A stretch of DNA of 32,773 nt from Paludibacter propionicigenes (GCA_020721655.1 DYMG01000019.1:1-32773); one strand, 5' to 3'. Shown: positions 1 through 8,592, counted from the stretch's first letter. Numbers and translations: made by a program. The notes: generated by a model from the sequence alone, not told the origin.

Positions 1-58
1 ATACATAACATTTTGCAAGTCGCATTTTTAAAAATAAATGCATAATTAATTTTATTTA

Positions 59-130
59 ACCGATTTGACTTTAAAAATAGTCCAATTTTACCTTTGTATT
101 ATTGGACTATTTTTTAAATATGATTGGCAT
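59..130. repeat. Interspersed palindromic repeat, copy A
   Basis: This 72-bp segment aligns with 23100-23170 over its whole length at roughly 82% identity (about a dozen mismatches and one gap). Inside it ATAGTCCAAT and ATTGGACTAT form a perfect 10-bp inverted repeat, and the ends ACCGAT and ATTGGCAT are weakly complementary. It lies in non-coding DNA upstream of the first gene. It also contains TACCTTTG at 90-97, which matches the Bacteroidota -7 element. It is probably a REP-like or MITE-like element; its copy number in the genome is unknown. Confidence 0.6.
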
Positions 131-205
131 AGAAAACTACTGCAAAAATTATTAATTTAACTTTATTAACAAGCTAACAAAAATCTACAATACAATAAAA
201 TATTT

Positions 206-213
206 TACCTTTG
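206..213 (+). promoter_or_regulatory. -7 promoter element of the aconitase-family gene
   Basis: TACCTTTG matches the Bacteroidota TAnnTTTG consensus, 21 bases before the ATG at 235. Because the element overlaps the upstream in-frame TTG at 211, it argues for 235 as the start. No clear -33 TTTG box was seen. Confidence 0.6.
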
Positions 214-234
214 CAAAAAAATAAATCTGTAAAT

Positions 235-2040
235 ATGGAACATACTTTAATTGAAAAAATAATAGCAAAACACTCTAAACAAACAGAAATAGAACCCGGT
301 AAAATTGCCGATATTATTATTGATGCACGTGCAGCCAGAGATTTTGGGGGACCAAACGTTGTGAAAACAATTGAAGAATTAGGATTGGGCATTGACGATG
401 TTTCAAAAACATTTTTCACTTTCGACACAAACCCAACAGGGTCAGACCAAAAATATGCAATAAATCAGCAATATATACGCATTTTTGCAAGAAAACACGG
501 AATAAAAGTTTACGATATTAACAACGGCATTGGAACTCACACAATGATTTCTGACGGATTAGCATGGCCTGGTTCTACAGCCGTAACAACCGATTCGCAC
601 GCAAATATTTTAGGTGCAATTGGTGCTTTTGGTCAAGGAATGGGCGACAAAGATATTGCAGCCGCATTTTCAAATGGTTCGGTTTGGTTTAAAATTCCAG
701 AATCGGTAAAAATAAATTTAAATGGCAAACGTCCAAATAATATATCGGCTAAAGATATTTCTATAAACCTACTTTCAATTTTTGGTGCAAACAAACTTTT
801 AGGCTATTCGGTAGAAATATATGGCGAGGAAGTTGACAAACTAACATTAGATGAGAGAATTACAATATCATCAATGGGGACAGAAATGGGGACAATAATT
901 ATTTTCTTTACACCAAATAAAGAAGTTATTGAATACTGCGAAAAAGCAACAGGTAGAAAAATTGAAAAAATTGAAGCCGACCCAAATGCCGTTTACGCAC
1001 AAACTTTCGATATAGATTTAAGCAAATTTACGCCAAAAGTTTCCCTACCAGGTGCCCCTCACACAACCAACGATATATCAAACACAAACAAAGTAAAAAT
1101 AGATTCAGCCTTTATAGGTAGTTGCACAAATGGTAGAATAGAAGATTTACGAGTAGCAGCTAACATTTTAAAAAACAAAACCGTAGCACCCGGAGTTGTA
1201 TTAAAAATTGTGCCAAGTACCGACAAAATATGGAATCAAGCCTACGAAGAAGGCTTAATTAAAATTTTCAAAGATGCCGGAGCTATGGTTTCAAACGCAG
1301 GCTGTGCAGGCTGTGCAGCTGGTCAAGTAGGGCAAAACGGAGTTGGCGAAGTAACAGTTAGCTCAGGAAACAGAAATTTCCCCGGAAAACAAGGAAAAGG
1401 CGACGTTTACTTAGCATCGCCATCGGTTGTTGCAGCTTCGGCTGTTGCCGGATATGTTACTACCGAAAACAACATACCCGAAATTCCTGCAAATTTTGAC
1501 AACAAACTAATTGACGAAAAATTACAGAAAAAAACCACTAAAATCTTAGAAAATAAACCAACCATAGTTGAAGGAAAAGTTTGGTTTGTGCAAGAAGATA
1601 ATATAGATACTGATATGATTTTCCATAACAGATACCTCGCCATTACCGATATTAATGAAATGGGACAGTATATTTTTGACAATCTAAAAGGCTACGAAAA
1701 ATTTGCAAAACAAGCCCAAAAAGGCGATATTGTTATTACACAGAAAAATTTTGGCAGTGGTAGTTCTCGCCAACAAGCTGTTGATGGGTTTGAATCGCTC
1801 GGAATTTCTGCAATTATTGCCGAATCGTTTGGTGCAATTTACGAAAGAAACGCAATAAACGCAGCTTTCCCAATTATGACTTACAATAATTTAGACGGAC
1901 TAAATCTTGAAACCGGAGACTTCCTAAGAGTAAATTTTGAAACCGGATTAATTGAAAATATTACAAAACACACAAAAATTAATGCTAATCCTTTTTCCGA
2001 AGTACAATTAGAGATTTATAATAATAACGGTTTGTTTTAA
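235..2040 (+). CDS. Aconitase / 3-isopropylmalate dehydratase family protein, large and small domains in one chain
   Basis: A 601-residue hydro-lyase with the 4Fe-4S catalytic domains and the swivel domain in one polypeptide. Visible are SCTNGR (first cluster cysteine), GCAGCAAG (the CxxC pair giving the other two), and C-terminal NIDTDMIF...RYL followed by FGSGSSRQQA, the substrate-binding loops of the LeuD/swivel domain. It is much shorter than AcnA/AcnB (about 850-900 residues) and equals a LeuC+LeuD fusion of the isopropylmalate/homoaconitate type. The ATG at 235 is chosen over TTG 211 because a -7 element covers the latter. A long hairpin follows, so it is probably monocistronic. No leucine or TCA genes are adjacent, so the substrate (citrate/isocitrate, isopropylmalate or homocitrate) cannot be decided. 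Confidence 0.88.
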   Translation: MEHTLIEKIIAKHSKQTEIEPGKIADIIIDARAARDFGGPNVVKTIEELGLGIDDVSKTFFTFDTNPTGSDQKYAINQQYIRIFARKHGIKVYDINNGIGTHTMISDGLAWPGSTAVTTDSHANILGAIGAFGQGMGDKDIAAAFSNGSVWFKIPESVKINLNGKRPNNISAKDISINLLSIFGANKLLGYSVEIYGEEVDKLTLDERITISSMGTEMGTIIIFFTPNKEVIEYCEKATGRKIEKIEADPNAVYAQTFDIDLSKFTPKVSLPGAPHTTNDISNTNKVKIDSAFIGSCTNGRIEDLRVAANILKNKTVAPGVVLKIVPSTDKIWNQAYEEGLIKIFKDAGAMVSNAGCAGCAAGQVGQNGVGEVTVSSGNRNFPGKQGKGDVYLASPSVVAASAVAGYVTTENNIPEIPANFDNKLIDEKLQKKTTKILENKPTIVEGKVWFVQEDNIDTDMIFHNRYLAITDINEMGQYIFDNLKGYEKFAKQAQKGDIVITQKNFGSGSSRQQAVDGFESLGISAIIAESFGAIYERNAINAAFPIMTYNNLDGLNLETGDFLRVNFETGLIENITKHTKINANPFSEVQLEIYNNNGLF

Positions 2041-2067
2041 AAAACAATGAACCAATACTCACAAAAT

Positions 2068-2127
2068 AAGCACTATTAATCAATTATAACATTAAACAAA
2101 CATAATATTAATTGATTGATAGTGCTT
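2068..2127 (+). terminator. Hairpin terminator after the aconitase-family gene
   Basis: Arms 2068-2087 and 2108-2127 pair over about 20 bases, with one G-U wobble and one terminal mismatch (AAGCACTAT...AATCAATTA against TTAATTGATTGATAGTGCTT). A 20-base AT-rich loop separates them and TTTAATTATAAT follows. The arms are unusually long for a simple terminator. Confidence 0.65.
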
Positions 2128-2176
2128 TAATTATAATAAAAAATCTTAAACACACAAACTTATTATGTAGTTTAGC

Positions 2177-2184
2177 TATATTTG
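2177..2184 (+). promoter_or_regulatory. -7 promoter element of the acyl-activating fusion gene
   Basis: TATATTTG, a perfect TAnnTTTG match, ends 22 bases before the ATG at 2207. Confidence 0.65.
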
Positions 2185-2206
2185 CATAAATTTTTATAAA
2201 ACACAC

Positions 2207-4669
2207 ATGTTTTTAACACACACACAAGGAATAGCTATAAAATATAAAGGTACTAGTATTTCATACTCTGAACTTATTTCAAAAATACATCAATTTTCAA
2301 CATTATTTACAATAAATAATAACGATAGAGTTGTAATTTTTGCAGAAAATCGTCCATCGTGGCTATACGCTTTCCACTCTATATGGCAAAACTCCGGAAT
2401 TGCATTACCTATAGATTACCTATCATCGGCAAAAGAAATTGCCTATATTTTAGCCGATAGTACACCAAAATACATTTTTTACACAACCGAACGAAAAGAA
2501 GTTTTAGACGAAGCTCTTAAAATTATAAATTTTACGCCAGAACTTATTTGTTTAAACGACTTTGAAAATTTACCAACAACAACCAACACAAATCCACTAA
2601 TTACAATTGACGAAAACGAAACTGCTGTAATAATATATACATCAGGAACAACAGGCTCGCCGAAAGGTGTAATGTTATCATTTAAAAATATTGAAACAAA
2701 CATATATGGAGTAACAAAAGGAGTTGAAATTTTTTCACAAAACAGAAACACAATGATTTTGCTCCCACTACATCATATTTTTCCATTAATTGGCTCGTTT
2801 GTAGCACCATTGTCGGTTGGAGCAACCTTAGCAATATCTCCATCAATGGCTTCGGAAGATATTATTTCTACATTAAACGACAATAAAATTAGCATAGTTA
2901 TTGGAGTTCCACGCCTTTATTCGGCTATTAGAAAAGGAATTAAAGACAAAATTAACAAAAGTGTAATAGCCAAAATTTTATTTTCGGTAGCTGCAGCCAC
3001 GCATTCATACTCTTTTTCACGAACAATTTTTAAAACTGTTCATAAAAAATTTGGTGGCAACATACAGTATATGATTTCCGGAGGAGCTGCCTTAGACCCT
3101 ATTGTAGCTCGCGATTTCCAAATATTAGGTTTCGAAATATTAGAAGGCTTTGGAATGACGGAAGCCGCTCCAATGATAACATTTACTCGCCCAGGTGCGG
3201 TTAAAATAGGTTCTGCCGGACAAGCACTACACGGCACAGAAATTGAAATTCGCGACCAAGAAATTGTTGCTCGTGGCAAAAATATAATGAAAGGCTACTA
3301 CAACAAACCCGAAGAAACAAACGAAGTTATTAAAGAAGGTTGGTTATACACAGGCGATATTGGACATATCGACAAAAATGGTTTTTTATTTATAACCGGA
3401 CGAAAAAAAGAAATTATAGTACTTTCTAATGGGAAAAATATAAACCCCGTAGAAATAGAATTTCAATTAGAATCGCTTCTGCCTTTTTCACAAGAATTAG
3501 CAGTTTTTGAAAAAGATGATATTTTACAAATGGTTATTTTCCCCGACAGAAAAAAAGTAGCCGAACTAAACATAAAAAACATAGAAGAAGAAATTAAAAC
3601 TAAAGGTATTGATGTTTATAACAGTACAGTTTCATCGTACAAACGAATTTTAAAATTCCATGTAGCTTTTGAAGAATTACCTAAAACTCGTTTAGGAAAA
3701 GTTCAACGCTTTAAATTAGCTCAAAGTATAAACAATACCAACATCAAAAAACCAAAAATTGCCGATTTTAATTCAAAAGAATACACACTAATAAAAGGTC
3801 ATATTGAAGACGATAAAAACATTGTTGTTTATCCCGACGACCATTTAGAAATTGATTTAGGTTTAGATTCGTTAGACAAAGTAAGTCTTCAAGTTTTTAT
3901 TGAAAATACTTTTGGCGTTAAAATAAATGCCGACAAATTAGCAGATTACGAAACAGTTAGAAAATTAAGCGAATTTGTTAATAAAATGAAAACTAAAATA
4001 AGTATAGACAAAGTAAATTGGAGCTCTATTGTAAAGGAAAAAGCAAATATTAAACTTCCAAAATCTGATGTAACTTCTTGGTTTTTAGTAAAATTTTCAA
4101 AAATATTTTTCAAAGTTTATTTCAGATTTCACGCAAAAGGAAAAGAAAAAATACCGGTACAAGCTTGCATTATTGCTCCAAATCATCAAAGTTTTTTCGA
4201 TGGTATGTTTGTTGCTAGTTTTTTAAAAAGCAAAACACTTAGAAATTCATTTTTTTACACAAAAAGCAAACACGTAAAATACAATTGGTTACGAAAATTT
4301 GCCGATAGAAATAACATAATTATTGTTGATACCGAGCAAGATTTAAAATACTCTATACAATCGTTGGCTGAAGCCCTAAAAATAGGCAAAAACGTTGTTA
4401 TTTTCCCCGAAGGAACTCGCTCAACAAATGGAGAACTTGGCGAATTTAAGAAAACCTTTTCTATTCTTAGCAAAGAACTAAACGTACCTGTTGTTCCCGT
4501 TGTAATAAATGGTGCTTACAAAGTGTTGCCAAAAGGTAGCCGGTTTCCTAAACCTTTTAAGAAAATTTGTGTGGAATTTTTAGACCCTATTTTCCCTTTA
4601 GGGCATTCGTATTTTACATTAGCCGAACAAACTAAAGATGCAATACAAAGCAAATTAATTACAAATTAG
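2207..4669 (+). CDS. AMP-dependent acyl ligase - acyl carrier - PlsC acyltransferase fusion
   Basis: 820 residues with three domains. (1) An adenylate-forming acyl-CoA/ACP synthetase, about 1-510: YTSGTTGSPKGV near 143-155, GFGMTEAAP near 314, TGDIGHID near 381 and GRKKEIIVLSNGKNINP. (2) An acyl carrier domain, about 525-610, with DLGLDSLDK whose Ser (about 555) is the phosphopantetheine site. (3) A 1-acylglycerol-phosphate acyltransferase, about 630-820, with NHQSFFDG (HX4D) near 659 and FPEGTRS near 732. The chain can in principle activate a fatty acid, hold it on its own carrier arm and transfer it to a lysolipid. It resembles E. coli Aas with the domain order reversed and a built-in ACP. 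It is probably membrane-associated and involved in phospholipid remodelling or salvage. It has its own promoter and is convergent with the next gene. Confidence 0.9.
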   Translation: MFLTHTQGIAIKYKGTSISYSELISKIHQFSTLFTINNNDRVVIFAENRPSWLYAFHSIWQNSGIALPIDYLSSAKEIAYILADSTPKYIFYTTERKEVLDEALKIINFTPELICLNDFENLPTTTNTNPLITIDENETAVIIYTSGTTGSPKGVMLSFKNIETNIYGVTKGVEIFSQNRNTMILLPLHHIFPLIGSFVAPLSVGATLAISPSMASEDIISTLNDNKISIVIGVPRLYSAIRKGIKDKINKSVIAKILFSVAAATHSYSFSRTIFKTVHKKFGGNIQYMISGGAALDPIVARDFQILGFEILEGFGMTEAAPMITFTRPGAVKIGSAGQALHGTEIEIRDQEIVARGKNIMKGYYNKPEETNEVIKEGWLYTGDIGHIDKNGFLFITGRKKEIIVLSNGKNINPVEIEFQLESLLPFSQELAVFEKDDILQMVIFPDRKKVAELNIKNIEEEIKTKGIDVYNSTVSSYKRILKFHVAFEELPKTRLGKVQRFKLAQSINNTNIKKPKIADFNSKEYTLIKGHIEDDKNIVVYPDDHLEIDLGLDSLDKVSLQVFIENTFGVKINADKLADYETVRKLSEFVNKMKTKISIDKVNWSSIVKEKANIKLPKSDVTSWFLVKFSKIFFKVYFRFHAKGKEKIPVQACIIAPNHQSFFDGMFVASFLKSKTLRNSFFYTKSKHVKYNWLRKFADRNNIIIVDTEQDLKYSIQSLAEALKIGKNVVIFPEGTRSTNGELGEFKKTFSILSKELNVPVVPVVINGAYKVLPKGSRFPKPFKKICVEFLDPIFPLGHSYFTLAEQTKDAIQSKLITN

Positions 4670-4703
4670 ATTTTGGAGATTTCTAAAAATTAGATTTTTC
4701 GAG

Positions 4704-4784
4704 GCGGGCAAAATTTTGAACCCGCAACATACTAAAGTATGTGAGGATTTCACAAATTGCAGTCTAATGCTGAAAAAGCAATTT
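4704..4784. other. Structured spacer with three hairpins between convergent genes
   Basis: Three stems lie in 81 bases: GCGGG 4704-4708 with CCCGC 4721-4725; ACATACT 4727-4733 with AGTATGT 4736-4742; AAATTGC 4754-4760 with GCAATTT 4778-4784. The first is G+C-rich against an AT-rich background. The position between convergent stops suits a bidirectional terminator, but the multi-stem layout also resembles a REP-type repeat. No second copy is in this window. Confidence 0.45.
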
Positions 4785-5804
4785 TTAAAACTCCCCTTTT
4801 ATTAGTTCTACAAATTCGTCTATTTCTTGAGTAGTATTGTCGAACGACATCATAAAACGAACCTCTCCTATTTCTTCTTTCCAAAAGTAGAATGGAAATT
4901 TTTGCTGTAATTTTAACGCTAATTCTCTTGGCATAACTGCAAATACTCCATTAGTTTCTACCTTTTGGGTTATTCGTATTTCTTTAAAATCTTTAATTTT
5001 ATTGTATAAATACTGAGCCATTTTGTTAGATTGTTGGGCGTTTTGTTTCCATAAATCATTAATTAATAGTGCTGTAAATTGTGCCGATATAAATCTCATT
5101 TTCGATGACAATTGCATTGATTGTTTTCTGAAGAATTTAAAATTTGCCGATAAATTTGTATTGAAAAAAATAATTGCCTCGCCAAACATTAATCCATTTT
5201 TAGCACCACCAAAAGAAAGAATATCTACACCTACATCTTTTGTAAATTGTTTAAAATTTAAGTTTAATGCAACCGCAGCATTAGAAATTCTTGCACCATC
5301 TACGTGAAGTAGCAAATTATTTTTTTTTGCATATTGCGAAATTTCTTTTATTTCATCAACCGTATATAAAGTTCCCAATTCGGTTGGTTGCGATATTGAA
5401 ATAATTTTTGGCTGTGCAAAATGCTCATCACCAATTCTATACATATATTTCTTAATGCCATCAACAGTAATTTTACCATCGTTGGTTTGAATTGTTAACA
5501 GTTTACAACCTGTTAAATTTTCTGGAGCTCCAGTTTCATCAACATTTATATGTGCAAACTCCGAACAAATTATGGCATTATAACTTTGTGTTACAGTTTT
5601 TAAACTTAAAACATTTGCGCCGGTTCCGGTAAACACAAAATAAACATCAATATCATCGCCGAAAATTTGCTTAAATTTACCCACGGCTTCCTCTGTATAT
5701 TGGTCGTTGCCATAGGCTTTTTCGTGATTTTTGTTAGCATTTATAACGGCTTCAATAATTTTGCTATGTGCACCAGAATAATTATCGCTTGCAAAACCTT
5801 TCAT
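4785..5804 (-). CDS. ltaE: Low-specificity threonine aldolase (PLP-dependent beta-eliminating lyase family)
   Basis: 339 residues, the usual length for the fold-type I L-threonine/L-allo-threonine aldolase family, which cleaves threonine to glycine and acetaldehyde. Seen are SDNYSGAH at the N-terminus, HVDGARISNAA at 167-177 (Asp and Arg contacting PLP) and SFGGAKNGLMFGEA with the expected PLP lysine at K202. The ATG overlaps the stop of the upstream lipid-kinase gene as ATGA, so the two are translationally coupled and belong to one operon with the LtaS-like gene. Its link to lipid work is unclear. Substrate stereospecificity cannot be read from the sequence. It is predicted cytoplasmic. Confidence 0.88.
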   Translation of the reverse strand: MKGFASDNYSGAHSKIIEAVINANKNHEKAYGNDQYTEEAVGKFKQIFGDDIDVYFVFTGTGANVLSLKTVTQSYNAIICSEFAHINVDETGAPENLTGCKLLTIQTNDGKITVDGIKKYMYRIGDEHFAQPKIISISQPTELGTLYTVDEIKEISQYAKKNNLLLHVDGARISNAAVALNLNFKQFTKDVGVDILSFGGAKNGLMFGEAIIFFNTNLSANFKFFRKQSMQLSSKMRFISAQFTALLINDLWKQNAQQSNKMAQYLYNKIKDFKEIRITQKVETNGVFAVMPRELALKLQQKFPFYFWKEEIGEVRFMMSFDNTTQEIDEFVELIKGEF

Positions 5805-6667
5805 GGAACTATAATTTTTAATGATTTAGGAATTATTTTTATTTCAATTTTGTTGGTAAAAATAGCAGGTTCTCCGTCAATATGGGCTAATATTTCTCCA
5901 TTTTTTTCAATAATTATGTTTTTTATTGCTGATGTTTCAATAAATTTTGAAGTTTCGATACTTCTTCTGAATAGTTTATATGCCAATTTTGGGGCATTTT
6001 TAATAGCAAACTTTTTTAATTGCACTAACTCTAAAAAGCCATCTGTTAACGATGCTTTTGGGGCAATATATGCATTGTTCCCAAATTGAGACCCATTTGC
6101 AATGCTAAGTAAAAACATCGAAATTTCTGCCGAATTATTGTTAATATTTATTTTAATTTTTTGAGGTTTGTAGTTTTTAAACTCTTTAGATACCAATTTA
6201 ATATAAGATAAAAACCCTCGTTTACCATAATTAGCAAATTTATGTGCTATTAATGCGTCGAAACCAATACCAGCAACGTTAACAAAATATTTTTCGTTAA
6301 TACTTGCAGTATCTATAATTGTTGTGTTAAATTTATTTATATTTTTTATAGCAGCTTCTATTTTTAAAGGTATTTTTAAATGCCTTGCTAAACCATTACC
6401 CGAACCTGTTGGTATAATGCCAAAAACAGTATTAGTATTTATAAGTGCCTGAGCAACTTCGTTTACCGAACCATCGCCACCAACTGCTATTATTGCATCA
6501 AAATTAAATAAATTTTCTTTTGCAATTTCTATTGCGTGCTTTGCTTTTTTAGTATATATTATTTCATATTGCGAGTTTTTTGAGCTGTATTTTTCAAGCA
6601 TTTTTTCAACTATTTTTTGCTTTCCAACTCCCGAAATCGGATTAATTATATATAGAATTTTTCTCAA
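5801..6667 (-). CDS. Diacylglycerol kinase-like lipid kinase (YegS/DgkB/BmrU family)
   Basis: 288 residues of the DAGK catalytic family, which phosphorylates diacylglycerol or related lipids with ATP at the inner membrane face. GGDGSVNEVAQAL (63-75) is the nucleotide-binding motif and PTGSGNGLARHL (86-97) the second conserved block. The C-terminal half has the expected beta-sandwich pattern ending HIDGEPA. The start lies 2 bases after the stop of the LtaS-like gene and the stop overlaps the aldolase start. LtaS-type enzymes release diacylglycerol from phosphatidylglycerol, so recycling that product is a reasonable inferred role. Sphingoid bases or other lipids are alternatives, since members of this family also phosphorylate those. 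Confidence 0.85.
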   Translation of the reverse strand: MRKILYIINPISGVGKQKIVEKMLEKYSSKNSQYEIIYTKKAKHAIEIAKENLFNFDAIIAVGGDGSVNEVAQALINTNTVFGIIPTGSGNGLARHLKIPLKIEAAIKNINKFNTTIIDTASINEKYFVNVAGIGFDALIAHKFANYGKRGFLSYIKLVSKEFKNYKPQKIKININNNSAEISMFLLSIANGSQFGNNAYIAPKASLTDGFLELVQLKKFAIKNAPKLAYKLFRRSIETSKFIETSAIKNIIIEKNGEILAHIDGEPAIFTNKIEIKIIPKSLKIIVP

Positions 6668-6669
6668 AA

Positions 6670-8562
6670 TTATTTTATTTCGCTTACAGTTAATTTATTA
6701 TTGATAACTGAGTTATTGTATGTTTGTATAATTGCTTTCAATTTTTTTTGCATTTGTTTTTCTACTATTTGTTCTTTATTCAACAAGTTGTTTTTTAGCA
6801 TTTTATCATTTTTAATATTGTACAAACCTACACTTTCTTTACCATCAAACCAATAAGTATAATCGCCTTCAATATATCGATAAATACCTGACAAATAATT
6901 TATTGCATAACCATCATCGTTTTTCAAAACAGAATTGCCTATTGCGTAAAATTTTTCGTTGTAGTGTAAATAATCTAAAATAGTTGGCAATATATCTATT
7001 TGTTGAATTGTTTTTTTTGTTTCGCCAACTAAAGTACCATCTGGAGTATAAAATATTATTGGAATACAAAATGTTCCTAAATTATTATTGTAAAATTTCG
7101 ATTTTGTTTGCGATGTGTGGTCGGCAACAAGAACAAAAATTGTGTTGTTATACCAACTTTTAGTTTTTGCATATTTAAAAAACTGTTTAAGCGAATAATC
7201 TGAATATTCTACAGCTTTGTGTATTGGCATATCGCCACCTTTAAATTTATTTTTATATTTTTCGGGAATATTATAAGGGTGATGTGATGATAAAGTAAAA
7301 ATTGATGTTAAAAATGGTTGTTTAAAATCGCTCATTTTATCGGCATAAAACTTTAAAAATGGTTCATCGTAAATACCCCAATTCCCGTCGTAGTCTTTAT
7401 TGTTGGCATATTCTGTTTTCCCATAATATTTATCGAAACCTGCTAAATAAGCAAAATTATCGAAACCCATTGTTCCATTAATGCCACCATGAAAAAATGC
7501 ACTGTAATAACCTTTTGTTTTTAATATATTTGGAAGACTATTTATTTTATTGCTTGAATATAGCGATGTAATAAATGGGTTTTCGCTAAGCGATGGAATA
7601 CCCGCAATAATTGATGGAAGTGCCTGCATTGAAGTTTTTCCGTTTGCAAAACTTTCGTTTGAGTAAAGACTAATACCTATTAAACTATCTAAAAAGGGTG
7701 TAAATGGTTGCTTATTAAAAAAACCTGTATAATCTTTACCAAAACTTTCTAAAATTATTATAACTACATTTTTCGGATTAAATTTTTCACTGTTTTCATA
7801 TTTCTTTATTGGATTAAATATTTTTATTAATTCTTCTTTTGAAAAATAATTTATTTCCGTCAAATTGGTCTGTCCAACAGTTCTAACAATAGAAAATGGA
7901 GAGTTTATAACAAGAGGTATGTTAACAACCTTTGTATATTTTGCTGCACTATTTATTGATATTGGTCTTAATCCAAAGCCCCTTATTAAAAATACCGACA
8001 ATGCAATTATTCCAAAAAACAGCAAAAACCGCAAAAAAAGAACCTTAAATTTCAATTTATCATTAAAAAGTATTTTGTTTTTGGGGTAGTATTTATAAAG
8101 TAAAAAAACCAACAAAATCCATAAAGCAATAATATACCAAAAATCTAATATAAATTGCGGAAGTAACATTCCTAAATCTTCCCCAACAAACATTAAACTA
8201 AATACATCGAAAGTTGTTCTTTTGTTTGTGAATTTAAAATATTCTATATCGGCAAAATTTGGTAATAGTATTATTGCACTTATTACTAAAAAAAATATCT
8301 TTAAAAAAAATTGATATTTTGCATTTCCTATAAAATTAAACGGCAATAAACTTAAAACAACAAATAACAAATTGAAAAGTAATATACTGCTTATATCGTA
8401 TATATTACTATAAAAGAACACTTTAACATAATCAATAAAAGTATTATCAGCAAAATATGATAAATTAAATACCAAAAACAACAATCTACTTATTTGAAAC
8501 GCTATAAGTAAAAACCCCAAACGCTTCAACAACAGTAAAATATTTTGTAAATACACTTTCAC
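6670..8562 (-). CDS. LTA synthase-like membrane phosphoglycerol transferase / sulfatase-superfamily protein
   Basis: 630 residues with LtaS-like architecture: five predicted membrane helices (about 11-32, 60-78, 87-105, 138-158, 174-194), then an extracytoplasmic alkaline-phosphatase-fold domain. Seen are NVVIIILESFG with metal-binding Glu near 272, NGKTSMQALPSI with the nucleophile Thr at about 310, a His/Gly-rich HGGINGTMGFDN segment, and VADHTSQT near the C-terminus. Family members move phosphoglycerol or phosphoethanolamine groups from phospholipids to glycans or lipids outside the membrane. The only usable start is GTG 8562 (another GTG lies two codons in). A TAAATTTG element ends only 4 bases upstream, so the mRNA may be leaderless. 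It is first in the operon with the lipid kinase and the aldolase. Confidence 0.87.
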   Translation of the reverse strand: MKVYLQNILLLLKRLGFLLIAFQISRLLFLVFNLSYFADNTFIDYVKVFFYSNIYDISSILLFNLLFVVLSLLPFNFIGNAKYQFFLKIFFLVISAIILLPNFADIEYFKFTNKRTTFDVFSLMFVGEDLGMLLPQFILDFWYIIALWILLVFLLYKYYPKNKILFNDKLKFKVLFLRFLLFFGIIALSVFLIRGFGLRPISINSAAKYTKVVNIPLVINSPFSIVRTVGQTNLTEINYFSKEELIKIFNPIKKYENSEKFNPKNVVIIILESFGKDYTGFFNKQPFTPFLDSLIGISLYSNESFANGKTSMQALPSIIAGIPSLSENPFITSLYSSNKINSLPNILKTKGYYSAFFHGGINGTMGFDNFAYLAGFDKYYGKTEYANNKDYDGNWGIYDEPFLKFYADKMSDFKQPFLTSIFTLSSHHPYNIPEKYKNKFKGGDMPIHKAVEYSDYSLKQFFKYAKTKSWYNNTIFVLVADHTSQTKSKFYNNNLGTFCIPIIFYTPDGTLVGETKKTIQQIDILPTILDYLHYNEKFYAIGNSVLKNDDGYAINYLSGIYRYIEGDYTYWFDGKESVGLYNIKNDKMLKNNLLNKEQIVEKQMQKKLKAIIQTYNNSVINNKLTVSEIK

Positions 8563-8566
8563 TTTG

Positions 8567-8574
8567 CAAATTTA
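8567..8574 (-). promoter_or_regulatory. -7 promoter element of the LtaS-like operon
   Basis: On the minus strand this reads TAAATTTG and ends 4 bases before the GTG start. TTG at 8598-8596 could be the -33 box at a spacing of about 21. If used, transcription would begin at or next to the start codon. Confidence 0.45.
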
Positions 8575-8592
8575 TAATTTTAAACACGAATT

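Noticed and set aside
211-234. Upstream TTG start for the aconitase-family gene
   Set aside because: The TTG falls within the -7 promoter element TACCTTTG, so it would not be transcribed; ATG 235 is used.
5667-6089. 140-codon plus-strand open frame opposite the lipid-kinase and aldolase genes
   Set aside because: It lies antisense to two genes with clear family motifs, has no recognisable domain and spans their junction; a shadow frame.
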